From the NCBI GenBank assembly GCA_964396895.1, contig CAYNGJ010000006.1, positions 62,001 to 126,000 of the forward strand: a DNA stretch of 64,000 nucleotides, in the 5' to 3' direction. Positions within the stretch are counted from its first letter, which is position 1. Every line of letters begins with the position of its first letter. Positions 61,179-64,000 of the stretch are shown here, one piece after another. A program made the position numbers and the translations under genes. This stretch comes from UBA2334 sp964396895. Lineage in GTDB: Bacteria > Pseudomonadota > Gammaproteobacteria > Burkholderiales > Burkholderiaceae_C. The notes below the pieces were generated by a model. It worked only from the letters and a program-made list of their open reading frames with translations, was not told the DNA's origin and did not search any database.

Positions 61179-62180
61179 TCATTGTAGGGAGACGTTTTGA
61201 CCGTCCAACGACAGCGCTGCAGCGGTGGCGGCGGTGCGTTCGCGCCACAGGGTGCGCACCTCCAGCCCGTTGCGCACCACCAGTGACTGCTCCTGCAGCA
61301 CACGCTCGCCCAGGCGCAGGCGACCCCGCACGACAAAATACCGGCTGCTGACGGTGTGGTGCTGGTCGGTCAGCGGCTCACCCGCAGCCCCCAGGGACTG
61401 GCGGGCATCGCCCAGGTTTTTGAAGGGTTGCAGGGCGCGCTGTTCCACCAGGCGTCGGGCGCGGGCCTTGTCCAGTTGGGGCACGGCGGCCACGAGCACC
61501 TCCACCGGGGCGGTGTTCAGGTTCACGGCGGTGCGTTCGGGCAGCACGGTGACATACGGGGCCAGTCGTGCCACGCTGGTGGCGGACAGCCCCAGCCAGC
61601 CCAGCTGCGACACCCGCTGCGGCAGCAGGGGGGTGCCGCCCGCACCGTTGGCCGCTGGGGCGGCGGCATTGGTTTGCAACGCCTGGCTGGCCGCCACCCA
61701 CTGGCGGGCCACCCCCAGCAGCTCAGCTTGGTTCAGCCCCAGCTGGTCGAACAGGCTGGCGAACATGCGCAGGTCGGGGTCCGAGAGCTTGCCGCCTTCG
61801 GCGAGGTTGGCAAAGTTCAGCCTGGCCTGCTGGTCTTCGATGTCGCCGGACAAAAACGCATCCAACGCGGGAGGCGGGTCGGTGTTTTTGTCGGCGGCCA
61901 GAAAGCTGGACAACCTGGCCTCCTGCAGGCCGATGGCCCAGGGCTCGGCCAAGTGGTCGCCAGAGCCGGTGTTCTGGTTGGTGCGCGCGTCTTCGCGCAG
62001 GATGAGTCGGGCCCAGTCGAGGGCGCCGGTGAGTATCCAGCCGGCCTGCAGGCGGTCGCGTTCGGCCTCTTCCACCGCCACATGCCGCCACTGTTGCCAC
62101 AGGGCGGCACTGGCCAGGGTGGCCACCAGCGTGACGGTGAGCATGGCCAGCAGCAGGGCTGCGCCGCGTTCGCGCTTCAT
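61179..62180 (-). CDS. gspK: type II secretion minor pseudopilin GspK
   Basis: A 333-residue minor pseudopilin at the pseudopilus tip. Prepilin start RERGAALLLAMLTVTLVATL without the usual Glu5, a known feature of GspK. The large alpha domain (LNFANLAEGGKLSDPDLRMF, PERTAVNLNTAPVEVLVAAV) is typical. Start overlaps gspJ by 4 bp (ATGA). Confidence 0.92.
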   Translation of the reverse strand: MKRERGAALLLAMLTVTLVATLASAALWQQWRHVAVEEAERDRLQAGWILTGALDWARLILREDARTNQNTGSGDHLAEPWAIGLQEARLSSFLAADKNTDPPPALDAFLSGDIEDQQARLNFANLAEGGKLSDPDLRMFASLFDQLGLNQAELLGVARQWVAASQALQTNAAAPAANGAGGTPLLPQRVSQLGWLGLSATSVARLAPYVTVLPERTAVNLNTAPVEVLVAAVPQLDKARARRLVEQRALQPFKNLGDARQSLGAAGEPLTDQHHTVSSRYFVVRGRLRLGERVLQEQSLVVRNGLEVRTLWRERTAATAAALSLDGQNVSLQ

Positions 62181-62935
62181 GATTTGCCGCCACCCAGGGT
62201 GGGCTTGGCCCAGTCGCGCACCAGCTCGCCCGCCAGGGTCTGGCCTGGCGACAGCGTCAGCACCAGGCGCACGCCGTCGGGCAGGCGGGCCAACTGGCGG
62301 GCGGTGGCCACGCCTGGTACACCCAAAGCGCCCTGTGCCCCGGCGGTGCCTGTGGCCGCACTGGCCAGGCTGGCGGCCACCGCGTCGGAGGACAAGGGGT
62401 TGGTCCACGCATCGCCACGGTAATAGAACAGTTGCCAGCCGTCGGCGCGGGCCACGTCCACTTGGCGCAGGGCGTCGTCGGCCAATGGACGTTCGCCCCA
62501 GCGCTGGGCTTGGGCCCAAGCCTGGTTCAGGGCTTCGCGGGAGGTCAGGCCGCCGGTGTGCCAGCGCCGCCAGTGCCCCTGTTGCAGACCCCAGGCCACC
62601 ACCTGCAGGCCGATGCTGGCCGTGGGGGTGCCGCTGGCGGCCAAGGCGTTGGCCCAGGGGTCGCGCCGGGTCAGACGCAGGGTACGACCATCGAAGTCCA
62701 GCGCCGGGACTTCGCCGGTCTCGTGCAGCGCCTGCAGGTCGGCCGCCCATTGGCCCAATCCGGCTTGCAGGGCCAGCAGGTCGTCGGCGCGCTGACTGGT
62801 GAGGCGTTCGGTGCGCGACATGCCTTCCACCCCCCGCCAGGCCATGAAAGACAGCAGCGCCATGACGGCCACGGCCACCAGCAGCTCGATGAGGGTGAAG
62901 CCGCGCACGGGGCGGACGGGGGGGCGCACGCGCAT
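62177..62935 (-). CDS. gspJ: type II secretion minor pseudopilin GspJ
   Basis: A 252-residue minor pseudopilin. Cleavage motif G|FTLIELLVAVAVMALLSFMA with Glu5; FDGRTLRLTRRDPWANALAA and ADGWQLFYYRGDAWTNPL in the globular part. The globular domain has an Ala/Thr/Gly-rich insert (residues about 185-215). Confidence 0.92.
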   Translation of the reverse strand: MRVRPPVRPVRGFTLIELLVAVAVMALLSFMAWRGVEGMSRTERLTSQRADDLLALQAGLGQWAADLQALHETGEVPALDFDGRTLRLTRRDPWANALAASGTPTASIGLQVVAWGLQQGHWRRWHTGGLTSREALNQAWAQAQRWGERPLADDALRQVDVARADGWQLFYYRGDAWTNPLSSDAVAASLASAATGTAGAQGALGVPGVATARQLARLPDGVRLVLTLSPGQTLAGELVRDWAKPTLGGGKS

Positions 62936-62938
62936 GGC

Positions 62939-63361
62939 TCAGTACCGCCCGACCACGGTGGACACTTGCAGCAGCGTGAACGCTGCTGCGCCGCTGGCCG
63001 TGCCGTTGTCGGCCACGCTGGTGTTCACCCGCACGTCTACCCGGCGAAAGTGGGGGTTGGGGGTGGGCAGCACGTCCACCACCACGGCCAGGCGTTGTCC
63101 GGCTTGGGTGCACACGCCTGAGCTGCTGCCCGCGCCGGGCAGTTGTCTGGACAGGCGCAGCTTGGCCAGTTCGTTGTCGGCACACAGTTGGGCCAGCAGT
63201 TGATCACTTTGGCGTGCCGAGAGCCGGGTCAGCGCCCCGGTGGCCTGCAAGCCCGCCACCAGGGCCACGGACACCACCGTCAGCGCCACCAGGATTTCCA
63301 CCAGCGTGAACCCGCGTGGGGGCGTGGTGCGGCGCTGCCAGTGGCGCGGCTGTGTGGTCAT
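62939..63361 (-). CDS. gspI: type II secretion minor pseudopilin GspI
   Basis: A 140-residue minor pseudopilin with RG|FTLVEILVALTVVSVALVAG; globular end LCADNELAKLRLSRQLPG. ATG 63361 overlaps the gspH stop by 4 bp. Three bp separate its stop from the gspJ start. Confidence 0.92.
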   Translation of the reverse strand: MTTQPRHWQRRTTPPRGFTLVEILVALTVVSVALVAGLQATGALTRLSARQSDQLLAQLCADNELAKLRLSRQLPGAGSSSGVCTQAGQRLAVVVDVLPTPNPHFRRVDVRVNTSVADNGTASGAAAFTLLQVSTVVGRY

Positions 63362-63852
63362 GGCGAGGTGCGCAGGGTTGGGTCGGTCTCGGCGGGCTGG
63401 GTGCTGACCGCAAACGGGCGCAGGCCGTCGGTGCCCAGCCACAGCGTGCGGCCTTGCAGGGTGAGGGCCAACTGTTGGGGCGCTATCAGGGGCTCGGGAC
63501 CCAGGGGGATGCGCCAGGGGCTGCCGGTGTTGACCCCGGGAGCATGCACCTGCGTGCCTTCGGCCAGCCAGGGGCGGAACTGGCCGTCCAGCTCGAAGCC
63601 GCGGGGGCCTGGCTGCCAGAACACCGGCACGCCCTGGGTGCGCGACCGGGCCCGTGCCCCCTCCAGCAGGGCCACCAGGCGCTGGGCCTCTTTGTCCAGC
63701 TGGGTGGCGCTGGTGTCGCGCAGCGACAGGCTCACACCCGCCGTGGCCAGGGCCACGATGCTCACCACCACCAACAGCTCCAGCAGGGTGAAGCCCCGCT
63801 GTGTTGGCGCAGCCAACCGAACGTCAGGGTTGCCAGGAGCCAATGTCGGCAT
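63358..63852 (-). CDS. gspH: type II secretion minor pseudopilin GspH
   Basis: A 164-residue minor pseudopilin with RG|FTLLELLVVVSIVALATAGV. ATG 63852 is preceded by GAAGG, favoured over a GTG at 63867; either overlaps the 3' end of gspG. Confidence 0.9.
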   Translation of the reverse strand: MPTLAPGNPDVRLAAPTQRGFTLLELLVVVSIVALATAGVSLSLRDTSATQLDKEAQRLVALLEGARARSRTQGVPVFWQPGPRGFELDGQFRPWLAEGTQVHAPGVNTGSPWRIPLGPEPLIAPQQLALTLQGRTLWLGTDGLRPFAVSTQPAETDPTLRTSP

Positions 63853-64000
63853 TGTTGCCTTCGCCACCCGGCTGGCCGTCAGCCCCCAGTGAGAGCACGT
63901 CCACCTCGCCGTGCACGCCGGGGCTCAGGTACTGGTAGGCGCGGCCCCAGGGGTCGGTGGGCAACTTTTCCAGGTAGGGGCGCCAGTTGGGCGGCACGGG
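63824..64000 (-). CDS. gspG: type II secretion major pseudopilin GspG (3' fragment)
   Basis: Only the last 58 residues lie in the window: PNWRPYLEKLPTDPWGRAYQ then YLSPGVHGEVDVLSLGADGQ and PGGEGNNADIGSWQP. LPxDPWGxxYxYxxPGxHG and SLGADGxxGGEGxxADIGSW are the conserved GspG calcium-site and C-terminal motifs. The reading frame is open to the window edge. Confidence 0.95.
   Translation of the reverse strand, partial: PVPPNWRPYLEKLPTDPWGRAYQYLSPGVHGEVDVLSLGADGQPGGEGNNADIGSWQP

Overview
The window is GC-rich and densely coded, and it looks like the chromosome of a Burkholderiales bacterium, most likely Comamonadaceae. This rests on the flgM/flgA/flgB-L layout, the gspG-to-gspF type II secretion order, the glmU / Lrp-type regulator / glmS neighbourhood, and a family of short AT-rich interspersed repeats that I recall from Comamonadaceae intergenic regions. 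The family-level assignment is inference. I found no rRNA, tRNA, CRISPR array, intact insertion sequence or prophage.

Layout. 1-4.5 kb: nrdA (class Ia ribonucleotide reductase large subunit), with a -35/-10 pair and two NrdR boxes, then a DUF6279-type lipoprotein gene. 4.5-10.6 kb: glmU and glmS (UDP-GlcNAc supply) with an Lrp/AsnC regulator. Between glmU and the regulator sits a two-gene cassette, an AAA ATPase overlapping a DUF4276/TOPRIM-like protein, flanked by direct copies of the interspersed repeat. 10.7-16.9 kb: an unknown protein, a SUI1/YciH protein, a class II aldolase family protein, a hemerythrin gene behind a perfect FNR/ANR box, a transglutaminase-like protein, and an HMG-CoA lyase fused to a class III CoA-transferase. 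16.9-23.6 kb: a TetR-family regulator with a palindromic operator and a complete RND efflux system. 23.7-28.1 kb: a lone C39-like domain protein, ccoG, and marC-creA.

28.1-42.1 kb: flagellar genes. A FlgN-like gene, flgM (with a sigma-28 promoter) and flgA lie on the minus strand; flgBCDEFGHIJKL and an HDOD-domain protein lie on the plus strand. 42.2-46.3 kb: queC, a YddA/ABCD-type ABC exporter, and an RCC1-repeat lipoprotein.

46.3-53.5 kb: a tightly overlapping seven-gene minus-strand operon, nadE-like, asnB-like, acyl-AMP ligase, acyl carrier protein, exported SGNH-like protein, hexapeptide acyltransferase and 5'-nucleotidase. It looks like a carrier-protein-based biosynthesis or modification pathway whose product I cannot name. 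53.5-64 kb: type II secretion genes gspF,E,D,N,M,L,K,J,I,H and the 3' end of gspG, all on the minus strand and upstream of that operon.

The most notable signals are: (1) eight recognisable copies of a roughly 45-bp repeat built around CAGCGCTT, several running into coding sequence (GspD signal peptide, ABC-exporter linker, lyase-fusion C-terminus, flgH start); (2) the repeat-flanked AAA/TOPRIM-like cassette; (3) the seven-gene carrier-protein operon; and (4) the lyase-CoA-transferase fusion.
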